Positions 34,258 to 48,069 of a DNA stretch of 64,000 nt are shown here, piece after piece. The translations under genes and the position numbers were made by a program. Numbering within the stretch: the stretch's first letter is position 1; the number at the start of each line of letters is the position of its first letter. The notes under the pieces were generated by a model, which had not been told where the DNA came from, did no database searches, and saw only the letters and a program-made list of their open reading frames with translations. The stretch lies in the NCBI RefSeq assembly GCF_021130785.1, contig NC_060213.1, forward strand, positions 98,510,501 to 98,574,500. The letters are read 5' to 3'. The stretch comes from Homalodisca vitripennis. Its lineage: Eukaryota > Arthropoda > Insecta > Hemiptera > Cicadellidae.

Positions 34258-34480
34258 CAAACATAATAAAAGTAAATGTGGTACAGTTCAGGAACTAAAG
34301 ACAGCATCGCGTGACCGAATGTATTCCGCTCATACACCAATGTTACGCTGTACCTGGGACTACACAGAATCTAAGATACATTCACATATTTTTCTGAGTG
34401 TGTTACGATGCAAGTTAAACCTTAACCAGGTGAAAAAGAGAAATCCTTGTGGCTCGGACTTCTTTAAAAATAATGATCAC
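34258..34480. repeat. Family beta, third dispersed copy (partial)
   Basis: It matches 23965-24140 of unit B: AATAAAAGTAAATGTG, then CTAAAGACAGC, GCGTGACCGA, a block with TACGCTGTA, CTAAGATACATTC and TGTGTTA. Only the middle part of the family is present. Confidence 0.65.
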
Positions 34481-36939
34481 TTAAAATTTAGATGATATAC
34501 GCGATTTTTGCTTAGAATTATCTTATATTGTTGGCTACATTACATAAATACATTATTTAAATTTTATAAAATATAATAATAAAATCTTAAGTGAGGTGTG
34601 TTTTAAACTAACTCCTGTACCGGACTTACATATTTCTTATATGTAATAATATTCCACAAAAGTTTTAAGTGAACATTTTAATATATTTTTTATGAAACTC
34701 AAATAACTCGATTGAAATTTATTTCAACTGCAGTGAAATTTTTAATTTTATTTCGTAATGGTTATGTAAAATTAGGAAAAAATTCTATGTCTTTATAATT
34801 AAGGATTTGAGGATATGATGACGTAGGCTCCTTCTTTATCTTACTATTTGGAAGATGATAGATGTACTCCTCGTTTGATAGAGACAAAACGACTAGGACC
34901 ACAGCCAGGCATCATGACTAGCGACGATCCTGCCAGGATCGATGCGTAAGGATTCAGAAAAGAAAATTTTGGTGTCAGAATCTATTAAAATGAAATTATT
35001 TTACTCAAGTAGGAAGGACAGGGAATCAATTTAGTTATAAAATTGTAAAGTTTCAGACAATACATTTTGTCACACGACAAGTTACATCTCGGTGTCATCA
35101 AAATACCTAATTTCGGTACATTGGTGATATATCCATTTATCAAACAAATTATTTTTATTATAAATTCTAAAAAATTATCGTGTTTAAACGTATTTATTAA
35201 TTAATTGTGTAAAGATAAAATATAATTATAGTACGAGAACGTCCCGTTAAGGTTATGTGTTAAAAAAGCAAAATGGCCACATGGGTTCAATCATTATAGA
35301 ATAAAATTAAAAACTGTCAAATGAAAATTATAATTGTATTACCCTTTGTTATTTTCAGTAAAAATGGTAATGTGATTCAAACGAATATTCAGACTGTAAC
35401 TCAATAAAATATTAAACAAATATTCAATTACATTTATTTGGTTCAGTTGTTTTTAAAAGTATTTCTAATAGTAGTAAACAAACTGAAAAAATAAATTCAC
35501 CAGCTCATCCTGGAGAAAAAATTACACACGAGTCTGTAAAAGGCTTCTTCGCGTGACGGGTGATACAGTGATAAAACCAATCTTATCTTACACCAGACTG
35601 ATCACACCCGTGATTGGCAGGGGTAGAACTGCACTTCTTCAAAGATCACTTCTTATCCAAATCGCCATGCTGTGGCATTTTAGACATCTCTCCTTTTCAA
35701 AGTCATCCCTGAATATCTGATGGGCATTGGAAGAAAACCTGAACCTAAAACTTAAATTCAAAATTGAAACTGAAAGAAAACTCACTGCGAGCTTAATTGA
35801 ATCTAGTAGTATGATAGGTTGTAGCCACAAAGCTAAAGAATATACTAGCATTTCTAAAAAATATAAATTTTTAAATATAAAAGAGACATGTCAACCGCCG
35901 TACAAAACAGAGATGTGCAAAACTCCCTCGAGGTACGCAAACACAATCCTTGGAAATCGCACAAAAAATGTGTGCTAAATTAAACAAGTAACCATCTTTA
36001 TTTAATAGCGCATCTTGATTGTTCAACAGATCCGGCTATTAATAAAAAAAATATAATAAAACTCTTTAATAGTTGGTAAAGGATTAATAAATTCCACAAA
36101 CCTTTCCCGATGAAAAGTTAATAGAGTTAATGGACTGTACATTTCCAATTCATAGCATGATTGTTTAACATATGATTTCTTCCTCTTAAATTTAATTTAA
36201 CGTGTATCTTCCCCAATTTTCTTGATATGTAAATTTTATCCTAGCTTAACCGTTTGTTCTTAGGGAATAAAATACGAGGAACAGGCTAGATATCGGTCTT
36301 GATACATTGCCATGTGCGGTAATTATGAGACAATTTCTTATCTTTCATGTAATAGTACTTTATTATGTTTTATAGTTTCGTAATATATCTTTTTTAAAGT
36401 AATAGAATTTTGGATTATATCTTTGTAATTTTGTTTTGAGGTTTAATTTACTTTAAGTCTGTTAGTTTTAGAAATATTTAGGTTTGATTGCATTGTTTTA
36501 TTTTCAGGTTAATATAAAGTTTGGCCAAAGCTGACACAACATAAAATACATTATTGGTCAGACTATATCGGCAAGAATTGCAAATCTAAAGTAACAAAAT
36601 ATAAGTAACTTAACGGCTGCCTATATAGGTTTTTTGACAGGTACATTCCTAGTATTCACCTTAAAACCACTTTATATAATTATGTTTTCTTTAATGTCTG
36701 TCCGAGTACCTCGAGTCACGAGTCATAGTCCCTCAGAGTCATAGTACTACAGATCTCAAACTGTATTGTGACATTACGTCACATAGGTGTGGAATCTGAA
36801 TGTTTTGGACCATTTGCAGACTTGGTAGGTTTACTTTGTCGTCAATTAAACAATTTAAGTAGGACAAATTGAATACATACTGATTGTTCCATTTACCAGA
36901 AGTATCTCGAAGGAAGACGGTATTCACTCAACTCTGTGA
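34481..36939. other. AT-rich stretch without recognised genes
   Basis: Two overlapping small frames on opposite strands (35639-35851 and 35727-35978) have no motif. A short inverted repeat CGATCCTG/CAGGATCG lies near 34925-34941. Confidence 0.45.
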
Positions 36940-37050
36940 TGATACTGTAATGAAGGTTTCCGGGAGAGTAATAAATTAATCAAACCCTTCTACCCTTATT
37001 CCCTCAGCGATAATTCTTCACTGTTGTTCTTTAATCGTGCCTTGTAAACG
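36940..37050. repeat. Dispersed repeat family epsilon, copy 1
   Basis: Similar to 55110-55230: GTGATG then TGTAATG, a GGAGAGTAATAAAT/GGAAGGGTAATAAAT block, CCTCAGCGATAATTC and a T-rich end. Ends approximate. Confidence 0.55.
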
Positions 37051-37431
37051 TGGCTCGTTAGCCTTCGTTTGTAGTGTCAGTCTTGTTTCTTTATTTAGGT
37101 TATAACTGAAAATAGGTAGAGTGAAAATCAAAACACGCGTAATGTGTTTTTTATATTTCGAAAATATATTGCAACATGGCCTGGAAACATTCATTTTTTA
37201 ATGTCTAATTTTGACAAAACATTGTTGCCTTTGTTATTAACGAATATAAAATTTGCATTTGGACTTTATTATTTTAATAGCGGTTAAATGGTCTGCGAAC
37301 AATGGTGTCATAGTATAATAACAATTGATTTACCTTAAACGAAAGTTATAATTAATTTAAATAGTTTTAATTACATTATTGTTTTGAATTTGATAGATAA
37401 TTGGTTCCCCTAGGCTTACCTTGTTGACTCT
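37051..37431. other. Spacer without recognised content
   Basis: AT-rich; nothing recognised. Confidence 0.4.
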
Positions 37432-37501
37432 CACACACACACATAAACACATAAACACAAACACACACACACACACACACACACATACACACACACACAC
37501 A
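37432..37501. repeat. (CA)n microsatellite, interrupted
   Basis: CA dinucleotides with a few ATAAAC and ATAC interruptions. Confidence 0.95.
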
Positions 37502-37969
37502 GAATATCCAATAGCAATACACATTTTTATTTTCATTTACACCGACAAAAATAAATAGCTAAAGTAAATTTCAGCACACCACTTTAGTACTCACTCGTTT
37601 TTTTAAGAGTTAAATATGAGTTGAATGTCTTATTTAATTCACTATTATCAGGAAAGAAAAAGTTTTGTCACGACTTATGTAAAATTGCTGAACATTTGTT
37701 ACACAGATGCTTCAGTAATAATTTCAGCTTTGACTTTCTCTTTTAAAAATGGAATTTGGAACATATTGCTCTAGATGAACGTAATCTCTATCAAGCTAGA
37801 AATGTATGATAAAAAACCCAAGCACACAAACTGGTAAGAAGTATAAAATGGGTTTGTATTTTCGCACCTATTAATTTTCAATTTGGAATAAATATTAAAA
37901 GCTAGACCAAAACAATGAAGTATCGGAAGACTATAAAGAACATAACAAAATAGAACCACAGATCTTATC
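37502..37969. other. Spacer without recognised content
   Basis: The minus-strand frame at 37771-37995 has no motif support. Nothing else seen. Confidence 0.4.
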
Positions 37970-38450
37970 GTCTCCAGTATTACTATCAAAACCACGCATT
38001 GATGTAATCACATCTGTTTTGTTCCTAAAACTCTCCGTCCGTAACGTCAGTTCAAAAACTATTGTGATACAGGTATAGCACTTAAAAATATTTCATACCA
38101 GAACCATCAACAGTCTTCCGGGTCACTCTACTGCCAAACATCGCTTACACAATTAGATGCTTGTAATATTTCAGCTTCACTATGGGGAACTATCTGCAGT
38201 CAATTGATTAATCAACAACCAAACCAGAAAACTTTTTATTATAAGCACATTTCATATAAACTTTAGGTAATAATATGATTTTCCAGTTAACTACTCCTAA
38301 TTATCAACATAACTAGGTAAGCCTAAGTAATTCACAATCAGAGAAAATGAAATGAGTAAATAGCAAGTAATTTCTTGTGATAATAGAGGTAATTTAGTTA
38401 ACTAAACTCACCACCCGGGCACTCCTGTAGGCTCCTTCCTTCTTGCCGAA
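37970..38450. repeat. Dispersed repeat family gamma, copy 2
   Basis: Partner of 4310-4680 in the same orientation. About 110 bases longer, mainly in the middle. It ends in CTCACCACCCGGGCAC and GTAGGCTCCTTCC. Confidence 0.6.
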
Positions 38451-39987
38451 GCCCTATGTTGATTTTGAATCGTGCTCATAAATTTTTCATAATTTGAAAC
38501 ATAAACATTCAATGACACTTTGCAAATTAGACAATCATACAAAAACACATGATTATGAATGCGATTATATACTCACAAAAGTTGATATCAGATTTAGAAT
38601 AACATTACTAAATGTTATGCTATATAGTTTTAAATATACCTGTAAAAGTTAATTGAAGGAATATTTAATAAGTACTTCAAAATATTGTTTACATGCATAT
38701 TAAATTCTATTATATACCATTCTGAAAAACATCCCAAAATATATATTCCCTGGTATGCCTCAAGCTGTAATAAACACACGAAGAAGGTTTAGCAATAAGA
38801 AACCAAAATTTAAAAAGAGAATAAATAAAATTAAATTGTTAACTCATCTATCCTGAAACACAGTCTGAAACATCATTATTTACGATTTATTTTAAGATAT
38901 AAGGATATTTTAGAGCAAGAATAGATCGAAGACTAAAAGCCAATATTGAATATCTAACTCGAGATCTTCCAGAGAGACATTGCAAAAGCGTATTAAACCT
39001 GAAGTATTTTAGAAGGACAAATCATCATTAATTTGATTATGATACACCCACGCAAGAGAAACTAAAATTTCAACACTATTGCTATGAATATTTTATTTAA
39101 ATATTAACACAGAAAATTTAATTATTATTCTTTATATATAAAAATATATATTCAAAGTTTTACCGAAATTTGTTGACAACATGTTTACTGAAGACACCTA
39201 CCAGAAATTAAGAGCGCTTTGGAGGAGCAGAAACAGTTTATCTTAAACACAACTAAGTGTGTAACAAACTTCTTCCCGCAAGGAAACCCCATCAGATTAT
39301 CCCCATCACTGATGGTGTCTCACAACATGATAGTAAGGAATGAGTTCAGACATTGAAGATCTATTTGGAAAAATAAAAGAGGAAATAAAACGCAGCCTTA
39401 AAACCAAAGGGGAAAAAAGTTAATGTCCCCGCTGGGAGTTTTAATTCAATGAGATTAAAATGGAATAAGCTTCATATGTATACTCTTTCAAGTTCATCCA
39501 TAAAAGGTGGAAAGCAACAGCTGCACGTCAACTGATTAACAAGATGTTCAATCATTCACTAAGATACTGTCACTAACGTCATTCTAAATGGTGTGTGTTA
39601 ATAATGAAGATTTGTTGTTGTAAGCAATGAATAATGGCCACGCAATTGTATTGGAGTCTGTACGAAATCTTTGAAGATGCACCACAGCTCGATGCTATTA
39701 TTAGTAAATTCAGCAAGAATCAGTAACTTGGGCCATTTTCATTACTGACGACAAACTAGCGGATTTTATTGCATCATCATCATTTATTCATGATTTTCAC
39801 AATCTTTGTACTTAAACTAACCTTTCAAATTCTGTTTACGAGAAATATAGCATAGCTTTACTAATAGTTAAAATAAAGGTCTAATAATATATTCAAATAA
39901 ATCTAAAATCAAATCAAACTTCAAAACAAATAATATTACCTATTTTGGAATATATTTAGTTACTTATACTAAGAGGAAATTCAAGGG
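38451..39987. other. AT-rich stretch without recognised genes
   Basis: No family motif recognised on either strand. A short ATC-rich run is at about 39766-39783. This is the 3' flank of LINE B. Confidence 0.4.
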
Positions 39988-40009
39988 ATGATAATGATGA
40001 TGATGATGA
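39988..40009. repeat. ATC-type 3' tail of LINE B
   Basis: Seven imperfect ATGATG-type units on the plus strand, at the 3' edge of the minus-strand element. Confidence 0.7.
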
Positions 40010-40314
40010 ATTGATTTTTATTTCCCAAAAATATGTACAATATTATAATACAATCTGTACAGTTAATTTCTAGATTGTTACAATACCGAACAATTTTGAA
40101 ATGTGAAGAAAGAATAAGAAATAATCATCATAGAATAAACAACATAAAATAAACATCATAAAAATAGCATCATGTATAAAAACATTGTCCTCGGGAAATG
40201 AGCCTGCATGGGCTATGATGCCTGTGCGCAGACTCGAGTTGTTCACGCCTGAAGAAATAACGGACTGGATTAATAAAAAAAATGAATATAAATATAGTAC
40301 AAAATAATACACCA

Positions 40315-40385
40315 TTACACACCACACACATACATACACACACATACATATATACATATATATATACATATGCATGCACATACAC
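40315..40385. repeat. CA/CATA low-complexity tract in the LINE B 3' UTR
   Basis: Imperfect CACACA and CATATA units. The overlapping minus-strand frames at 40070-40399 are translations of this tract and not genes. Confidence 0.8.
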
Positions 40386-40580
40386 ATGCGAATATGCAAT
40401 GAATATATTAAAAGGAAAAACCGCGTAATTTTGCTTTGTACCTGTTTTAAAGCATTAAATATTATTAATTTTAAAACATATACATATTAGCAACAATGGT
40501 AATTAAGCAGGGTCACCGCAGATTATAATAGGTTATTGATAATGAATGATGATGGGATAGGAGTGGTGGCTGTTTACATG

Positions 40581-43500
40581 TCAAACTGTCCGTCTGTAGT
40601 CCGAAGACAGCACTGCCTCGGCCTCCTCAATAGACAATGATAATAACCACTGGTTAACCTTCCTTTTAAAAATAATTGTAGAAATTTCACTGAAAAAACT
40701 AAAATTTGGAAACTGTTTACTCATATTTATAAAAAGCACGTGAGCAAGATAGTATGAGTTGGTGTTAGAATAAGATTTAGTTAATTGCAATGGTAGAATT
40801 CCTGTTGATCTAGAATAACGTGTGTTATGGGTGTGTTGAGTTCTTACAAATAAATCATCTAAATTTTTATACATGTGTATTAAAAGAGATTTTATAAAAA
40901 GTTGTCTTATTGTAAACATTTTAGTCTCTTAAAATAAAATGGATGTTGAAAACCTATGACATTTTTTAAAAGGTACTTTCAAAATTGTTTTCTGAACCGT
41001 AAAAAGAGGATCACGATTTGATTTATAAGCTGCCCCCCAAGAAATTATCCCAAATGCAAAAAGAGATTGCACGTATGCATAATATACCATTTTCATTTCT
41101 TGAACAGTAAGAATATCCCTAAGGTTCTTAAAGGCAAAGATATACTTTCGGGTCTTTTGTTTGAGATATTCAATATGGTCTGACCATTTCAAACGGAAAT
41201 CTAAAATAACGCCAAGATATTTATGCGAGTTTATTTTTTCGATTGCTTCACAAATACGGGTACTGTTACTGTGATTTCCACAATTATGTATGATCAGATT
41301 TCCTAAGACATAATCCGACTGAGGATTCAAAGAAAATTGGCATAAATGTTGTTTTAGTTATATTTAGGGAAAGGACATTCTGATCAAACCACTTTTTCAA
41401 TAACATTAAATCACTTAATGCTTCTCGTCTCACATCCGCCCATGTATTTCCTTTCAGAAAAATAAGTGTGTCGTCGGCAAATAATGTTATTTTTCCGTTT
41501 AAATTTAGCTTGGCAATATTATTTATATATAATAAGAACAGAATTGGCCCAAGTGTACTCCCTTGAACTACACCGTAGTCTACATTAATTGCATCGCTAC
41601 TAACATTACAAATTGAGACATATTGTTTTCTATTGGTAAAATAACTTTGAAACCAGGTAAGGGCATTGCCCCTAACACCTAATTGTTCTAATTTATTCAT
41701 TAACTTATTTCTATCAACAGAGTCAAAGGCTTTTTTGAGGTCTAAAAAGATTAGCATTGATTTTTTGTTTTCTGAGATTGCACTATTTAATTCTTTATTT
41801 AAATCAAACAATGCATCCGAAATACTTCTGTCGTCCCTAAACCCATACTGACACTGAGAAAAGTACATTATTTACCTGGAGAAAATGTACGAGCTGTTCC
41901 TTAACTACCTTCTCCAGTACCTTAGCAAAGACACTCAAGAGGGATATCGGACGGAAGTTGTTTTTGTCAGTAAATCTGTTTGACTTGTGCAAAGGGTACA
42001 CTTTAGCCAACTTAAAATTGTCAGGGGAATATTCCCTGGGTTATACTTAAATTGATCAAGTATAGCAGTGGTTTCATAAAAGTGCTTAAATTGTCCTTGA
42101 GGACCCGTGCAGAAACGCCATCATGACCCGGGGCAGAGCCTCCACGTAAATTTGTCACGTGCCGTATTATGTCCAGTTTTGTCACCGTACGTAACGTAAA
42201 TGTCGCATCCAGTCTATAGTCGCTATCGCTCACCACTGGGTCCCCTACCGGGTTAATTGTATCGGCTAACGTTTTCCCAACAGACGCAAAATAATTATTG
42301 AAATCATTTGCTACTTGAGTAATTTTATCGTTAGTAATGTTTGAATTTGTCGGCAGAAACTTTCGTATTGGAAATGTATCCCTGGTTTGCACCCTACCCG
42401 CCAATTCGTTTACTATTCCCCAAAACATTTTAGGGTCTTTTCTGTTTTCAGTAATTTTAGAACGATAATATTCTCTCTTAGCGTGTTTTAATGATGTGCT
42501 TAGAGTTTGTCTATAGTTGTGGTAATAATGTTTTAATGACACATTAAAAGGTTGTTTTTTAATTATTTTACTTAACTTATCCCTCGCTCTTATTGAACAA
42601 ATCAATCCCGCAGATATCCAAGGCTTAAGTTTCTTAGATCTAGTAGATATTTTATTACTTAACTTTGTGGCATTCTCGATTGATTTCTGTACTATATCGT
42701 TAAATAGTGTGGAACAAGTATTGGCCTCCAAGGACTCAAGTACGGGTTCCCAGTGGGCGCGTGTCAGGTTGTCAGCAAGTAACATTCGGTCTACGTACGT
42801 AGCTGTATCAGTCTGTGTCTTGTTAGTGGCCGTAGGTCCGGTTATTGTCAAAACAGTGCTGTAATGATCTGTGAGGCTTGTCTCGACCACAGCTGCTCTA
42901 ACTCTACTCATATCTCTATATCGTACAAAAATGTGATCGAGACAAGACTGAGTGTTTTCAGTTACTCTAGTAGGTTTGTCTACACATTTCACAAGTCCCG
43001 TTCCAAGTAAACAATTCATGTATTTATCCGTCAGCACTTCGTTCTTAAGCAAGTCTATGTTTATGTCTCCTATCAATACACACATTTTGTTTCTAAACGT
43101 TCTCGAATAATAATTTTCTAACTCATCTATAAATAAGTGTAAATTGCTATCAAAAGTTCTGTAAAGTGCAAGTAAGTTGAACTGTTCTCCTAAATAAATA
43201 AAATCCAAACTAATTCCAAACACCTCCCCCAACGTAATCTGCGTGGCAGTGGCAGTCAATCGCTTGTTTACATAAAGTATTGTCCCGTCATTCCGGTTCC
43301 GTTGCTTATCTGTAAAGTAAATTTCAAAGCCATCAATGCTCACCCACCCCCTCCACCCCATCACTCAGCCAACACTCAGTCATAACTAATATATCCAGAT
43401 TAAAGTTCAAATGGCTTAAATAAATCATCAGTTCATCTATGTTTTTTGAATAACTCCTAATATTATAGTGATATATTTTTAGTCTGTCGTGACCATTGTT

Positions 43501-43605
43501 GCTACTAAAAAAAATATTGAGAAGTGAAAAATCTGGGATTTGTATGCATGAGTTTAATTTCAATTAGATCATTATCGCTGCCCTCTATCGGATCCATAGC
43601 CCACG
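40581..43605 (-). pseudogene. LINE B ORF2: endonuclease and reverse transcriptase, broken
   Basis: The endonuclease begins near 43605-43563 (KIYHYNIRSYSKNIDEL). It continues in another frame at 43364-42021 with NRNDGTILYVNKRL, LIGDINIDLL, SCLDHIFVR and LTDHYSTVL (endonuclease core), then linker and KLDIIRHVTNLRGGSAPG, the reverse transcriptase start. The core lies at 41868-41284: motif A LDLKKAFD (42-49), motif B VVQGSTLGP in place of the usual GVPQGS, and catalytic FADD (130-133). The thumb (HKYLGVILDFRLKWSDHI) is at 41330-40929 and the C-terminus (NTRYSRSTGILPL) at 40919-40581. At least four frame changes and one gap near 42020-41868 make it non-functional. Confidence 0.85.
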
Positions 43606-44184
43606 ACGCCCACCTGCCCAGTGAATAGTACTAAATTAATTTAATAGTCATGTTTATGTTTTAAGTTATACCACTCTAATATGAAAAAGATCTAAGTTGG
43701 CATAGTACCAATACAAAAAAAAGTTCTAAAAAAACATATACTCCAATTATTAAACACTATAATATGAGAATAAGAACTGAATCGATAAATTTTGTGCGCA
43801 TAGTCTTCTGCTAAGCTCACTATTATTATACAATAACTATTTTAGTGTATGATAAAAATAATAAACCTTGAACTAAATTATTTAATCTTAATATTATGTC
43901 TAATCTGATATATACATATGTGTTTATGACAATTAATATAAACACAACTGTGTTCCGAACTAAATCAAGTTTAGCTTAAGAGTATTCTACATCATTATAC
44001 TTTAAAATTGAAAGAAAACAAATTACAATATGCATTCCTAACTTTATTTATGAAAACAAGCATAACAGAGTCCTATATTTTACTTGCATAGTCATACGCT
44101 AAACTATACCATTCTTATTTTTAATGTATGATTAAAATTATGTACTTATCAATTAAAACTAGCCCACTTTACAATTTTTGTTGA

Positions 44185-44208
44185 ACACACACGCACACAC
44201 ACACATAC

Positions 44209-44240
<32 letters not shown>

Positions 44241-44241
44241 C
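44185..44241. repeat. (CA)n microsatellite
   Basis: CA units with CGCA and CATA interruptions. Confidence 0.95.
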
Positions 44242-44310
44242 AGCGCGTGTTAATTTATTGGTTGTGTACATGAGTTGTTGGTTATTATTTAATTGTTAAT
44301 TATATTATCT

Positions 44311-44435
44311 TGTTATACATTTTCATGTTTATATTGTTATACATTTTCATAGTTTATATTGTTATACATTCTCATAGATTACATTGTTATACATTGTCAC
44401 AGTTTATATCGTTGTACATTCTCACAGTTTATATA
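44311..44435. repeat. 25-bp tandem repeat, five copies
   Basis: Units starting TGTTATACATT begin at 44311, 44335, 44360 and 44385, with a diverged CGTTGTACATT at 44410. Each continues with a TCATAGTTTATA-type tail. Confidence 0.85.
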
Positions 44436-45042
44436 ATGGTTATTTGTTGTAGTGCCATATGTATGCGTATGCAAATGCGCACAATGCAAACTAAGGTAAA
44501 AAATATAGTTTTTTTTGTTTTGTTTGAGTAACCAAATGTAATTATTTAAAAAAACTATAAAACAGAGAGAAATGTATTGATTGCAGTGTAAACAGGCCAT
44601 ATTTATATAAATAAAAATACCATAGCAAGAAAATGCAGCAAGTCAGTAGTAAATGGACATATAATTGTTTAGTTTTGGTTCCCGCACGCACCTTGCAGGG
44701 TGCATTGGGACAATGTATTGTGACTTATATTAAAAATGAATTAAGAGTTTGTGAACTGTAAACTTATATACATTCACACATAGATCATAAAAACTTGGTT
44801 GGGCTCAGGGCAATAATCCTCAAAAGAATGATTTTCCTTCATTATTATTACATGCAAAAACAAAGAAAAACTTAACTAATGCTGTTTTATACCATATTAA
44901 ACCATTGTTTACCTATGTATGTAAATTATAAATAACAAAAATATTTGTACTGAACTTGAAAATAAAAACTACATTACTTTTACTTTAACAAAATCAAAAT
45001 ACAAGTACATTACTTACGAAAATAAAATAATGATCTTCAGAA

Positions 45043-45979
45043 TTAACGAGATTCTGTAATGAAGGTGTCGAGATCATCAAGGGTTGTCACTCTCCTAGCG
45101 TTATCACCTTCTCGGCGCTTCACCAGAACTTTTCCGTTGACGTAACCAGCGAAATACAGCTCCCTTTCACGTAAAAGTCTCCTGGCCTTTCCCAGTAGCG
45201 CTTTGTTCTCAGCCGTTAAGTGTTCATTAATGTAGATTCTGCTTGGCGGTAAACGCAGCTGCAATATCTGTTGTCTGTAGGTTGTTCTTCCTTGAAGCCG
45301 CGAACCATTCGTCTCTTACACTTCGAGAAATAAACTGTATTATAATTGGAGGGTGGATCTGCTTTTTTGAATACAGTCTCAATCGATGCGCCACCGAAAT
45401 GTCTTCCCTCTTAAATTGCACTCCGAGTTTTGAGGAAATTTTATTTAAAAACTTCGTTTATGTCTTCAGTTGGTGTAAGAGGTAAACCCTGTATTTCGAT
45501 ATTGGTTCTCCGAGAATATTGATCCGCATTCCAAAACTCGAAGCCGCAGGTCTCGTACCTCTCCGCTCAGTCGGTCCCGTTCATGCTCCAACCCGTCGCA
45601 TCTTGCCTTCAACTTGCACTGTTCTTCTTCCAAGTTGTTAACTTTGACATTAAGTTCTTTTATTTCATCACACAGCTTGTTAACAGTTTGTTCAATACGT
45701 CCCATTTTGGTATCGACGTTGGAAATAATTTCCGTTTTCATTACATTTAGGGCCTCAAGAATGGATTTTTCTATCTTCTCCCACATCTTCATTGCTTTGT
45801 ACGGAGGCTGATTCACTCTTGCATGTGTCACATTTCCAAAATTTTATTTTAGTTTTTGTAAGATTTTGTACCGCACCCACGCGTGTGCAAGCCGGGTGAA
45901 ACGTAACATTACAGTCCACGCACTTCAGTGTGACGTCGCCGATACGTAACTCTACACTGCACTTTCCACACTTGGACAT
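45043..45979 (-). pseudogene. LINE B ORF1: zinc finger, coiled coil, RNA-binding-like C-terminus, frameshifted
   Basis: The start is the Met at 45979 (MSKCGKCSVELRIGD), followed by a PHD-like finger (CGKC, CVDC, H, C, FWKCDTC). A second frame, 45831-45466, is a coiled coil (MGRIEQTVNKLCDEIKEL and on). A third, 45421-45227, has VAHRL and HPPIIIQFISRSVRDEW. A fourth, 45264-45043, has YINEHLTAENKALLGKARR. This is the same architecture as LINE A ORF1, spread over four frames. Sequence identity to LINE A ORF1 is low, so the two are separate families. Confidence 0.8.
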
Positions 45980-46240
45980 AGTATTCGTGGAAAATACACA
46001 CAAATAATAAAATAGATCTTTACGATGGAGTAACAAAATAAATTTATACAACTTATAAAATATTCACTGGCAAAGCATATCTTTACTACACTGGACAGGT
46101 TATGGCCCGTAGTTAGATAAGCGTGGAGACTAAAGATAAGAGCTCCTCACTCATCGGCAGACAGATAACAACTGAACAGACAGACCGTCGGGGTCGGTGG
46201 ATATACTGCTAACCCTCACAAACAACGTTTTCAGTATATT

Positions 46241-48069
46241 AATTTATAAAGACAATAAATATGAAACATTAAATGAAAAAAAAAAAAAAAAATATTTCTT
46301 CACTATATAATGTTTTTGTTCATGGCGTTTATAACATTTAAACTAAACATGGCGATAACCACCTTCATTTAGAGTAAACTTATTTTTGTGAGTTAGCATT
46401 ATCTTCCCAATTATATTAATTAGAGTTTTTGTAATATGGTGAATTAGAGCGGTATTGCTCTGTGTTACAGTGGAAATATTTAATGCTCTAGATACGATTT
46501 AAAAAATGAGGCGTTTAAAATAGGAGACATCTACTTGAGATTCCTGAAATTACTACCCCGTATCCCAGTTTCCACACTCCACAACTTGTTGGCTTTCCAT
46601 AATACAACTAATTTCGGTATTCCGATTACGGCTACTAGATACTATAATGATTTTAAATATAATATTATGATATCTGCAAATTTATTTTTTGAATTTAAGA
46701 CTGAAAACATTACTTTTATATTCAGAAATATCGTGTCATCAGTTGAGCCAGATAGGTACGTATTTATAATGTTGCCTTTGAAGTAATACGTTAGAATATT
46801 CTTAATATAAGATTAGATGATCGAGTTATGAACAATGGATGATCCGGATGAGATCAAAACTATTAAAGATGTCATTGGGCTGAGATGACTTGTTGGACTG
46901 TTACTAAATGTTTATATTGATATTACCTGCAATAAAACGTAATTTTTATTTCTTTTGAGGGTGATTAGCTCTTAAATCAGTTTATTATAAAGATCCTAAA
47001 GAGGCCTACCGGGATACATTGTAGAACCATTCGATTTAGATGAGATAACTGATAGCAAGATAACTTCCCAACTTTTGACATATATTTCTCAAGAAATAAG
47101 GCAAATAATGTGGTTGGTGCAACTGCACACTTTTATAATTATGTAACAAACAAGCTGGATGAAATGTTTCATCAACAATAGAACACACAGGTAGTGGAGG
47201 ACCAGGGTTTAATATTGACCTACTAGATCTACTTATCCTACTGTAGCAGATTATTATCTGAGGAAAAGACTCAAACGTATTGTGTATCAGATGAGGTCTA
47301 CAATGAGAGCAGATTTGATGGTAAGAACCAGAAATGCTGTAATTTCCCAGAAGAACAACTTATTCTTGCTGTGGGAGCATTTGAAACCAGAATTGTTCTT
47401 GCTTTCAGAACCAGGGAAGATAATTTTATATTCATAAGAATTACCGTATGTTGTGTATAAAACAGCTTAATATTCAATAAATCATTCATGACAACTATAA
47501 ATCATTCATACAATTTATACCGATTTGTTTGCATAAGTGTGTGCCCGTATATTTATATTTTTTCAAGTTTGTGTACTTGTAATGCTTTTCATAGCGAAAA
47601 ATCCTGTACAAGAATTTGTGAGTTAGAAGATATCTAATAATAGTTTTAAATTAATTTTCGTTTGAATTTTTTAAGAACTATGTGCTGTGACATGTTGGTG
47701 TACCAAATAGCATAGGGTGTGATCAAAATCCATTATTGTTTGGTTTTATTTTATATAGGTACAGATTTCAACTATATAAATGGTTGTGGATAATAGATTT
47801 GTATTTTTAAATTGATAAGTCCGGTCCCATTCATTGCTTACAATGTTTTCTTTGACAATATTGTTAAAAAGTGTATTGCTAAATAAATTTAAGTTAAACT
47901 TAGCGAATTTGGAAAAATGTGACCCAGTGTGTTTATGTGTTATTTTTAAAATATTTTTGCCATTAAAACTTAATTTTTGCTATTCGTTGGTTATTTAAGT
48001 GTTTTCTAACTCAGATTTATCAAAAACTACAGACGGCCTTCTAGCCATTTTAGTTTTTTTAAAAAATTT
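46241..48069. other. AT-rich stretch without recognised genes
   Basis: A 17-base A run is at 46276-46292. The frame at 46535-46786 and the region 47000-47480 have short open stretches but no family motif. Confidence 0.45.

Larger units (their letters stand above)
43606..45042. other. Interval between LINE B ORF1 and ORF2
   Basis: Holds a CA microsatellite (44185-44241) and a 25-base tandem repeat (44311-44435), otherwise AT-rich. No coding motif. It is probably spacer expanded by insertions. Confidence 0.5.
39988..46240 (-). mobile_element. LINE B: decayed CR1-group non-LTR retrotransposon
   Basis: Minus-strand element in the same order as LINE A: possible GC-richer 5' region (46240-45980), ORF1 remnant (45979-45043), a long interval with microsatellites (45042-43606), ORF2 remnant (43605-40581), and a 3' UTR ending in an ATC-type short repeat at 40009-39988 (plus strand ATGATG). 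The ORF1 finger plus RNA-binding-like end and the ORF2 motifs place it in the CR1/L2 group. The tail repeat and sequence differ from LINE A, so it is a different family. No target duplication was found. The ORF1-ORF2 interval of about 1.4 kb is too long for the group and probably holds later insertions. Confidence 0.75.

Noticed and set aside
40070..40399. 109- and 71-codon minus-strand frames
   Set aside because: They translate the CA/CATA low-complexity tract in the LINE B 3' UTR.
47000..47480. GC-richer region with short open stretches
   Set aside because: No frame carries a recognisable domain and none is long.
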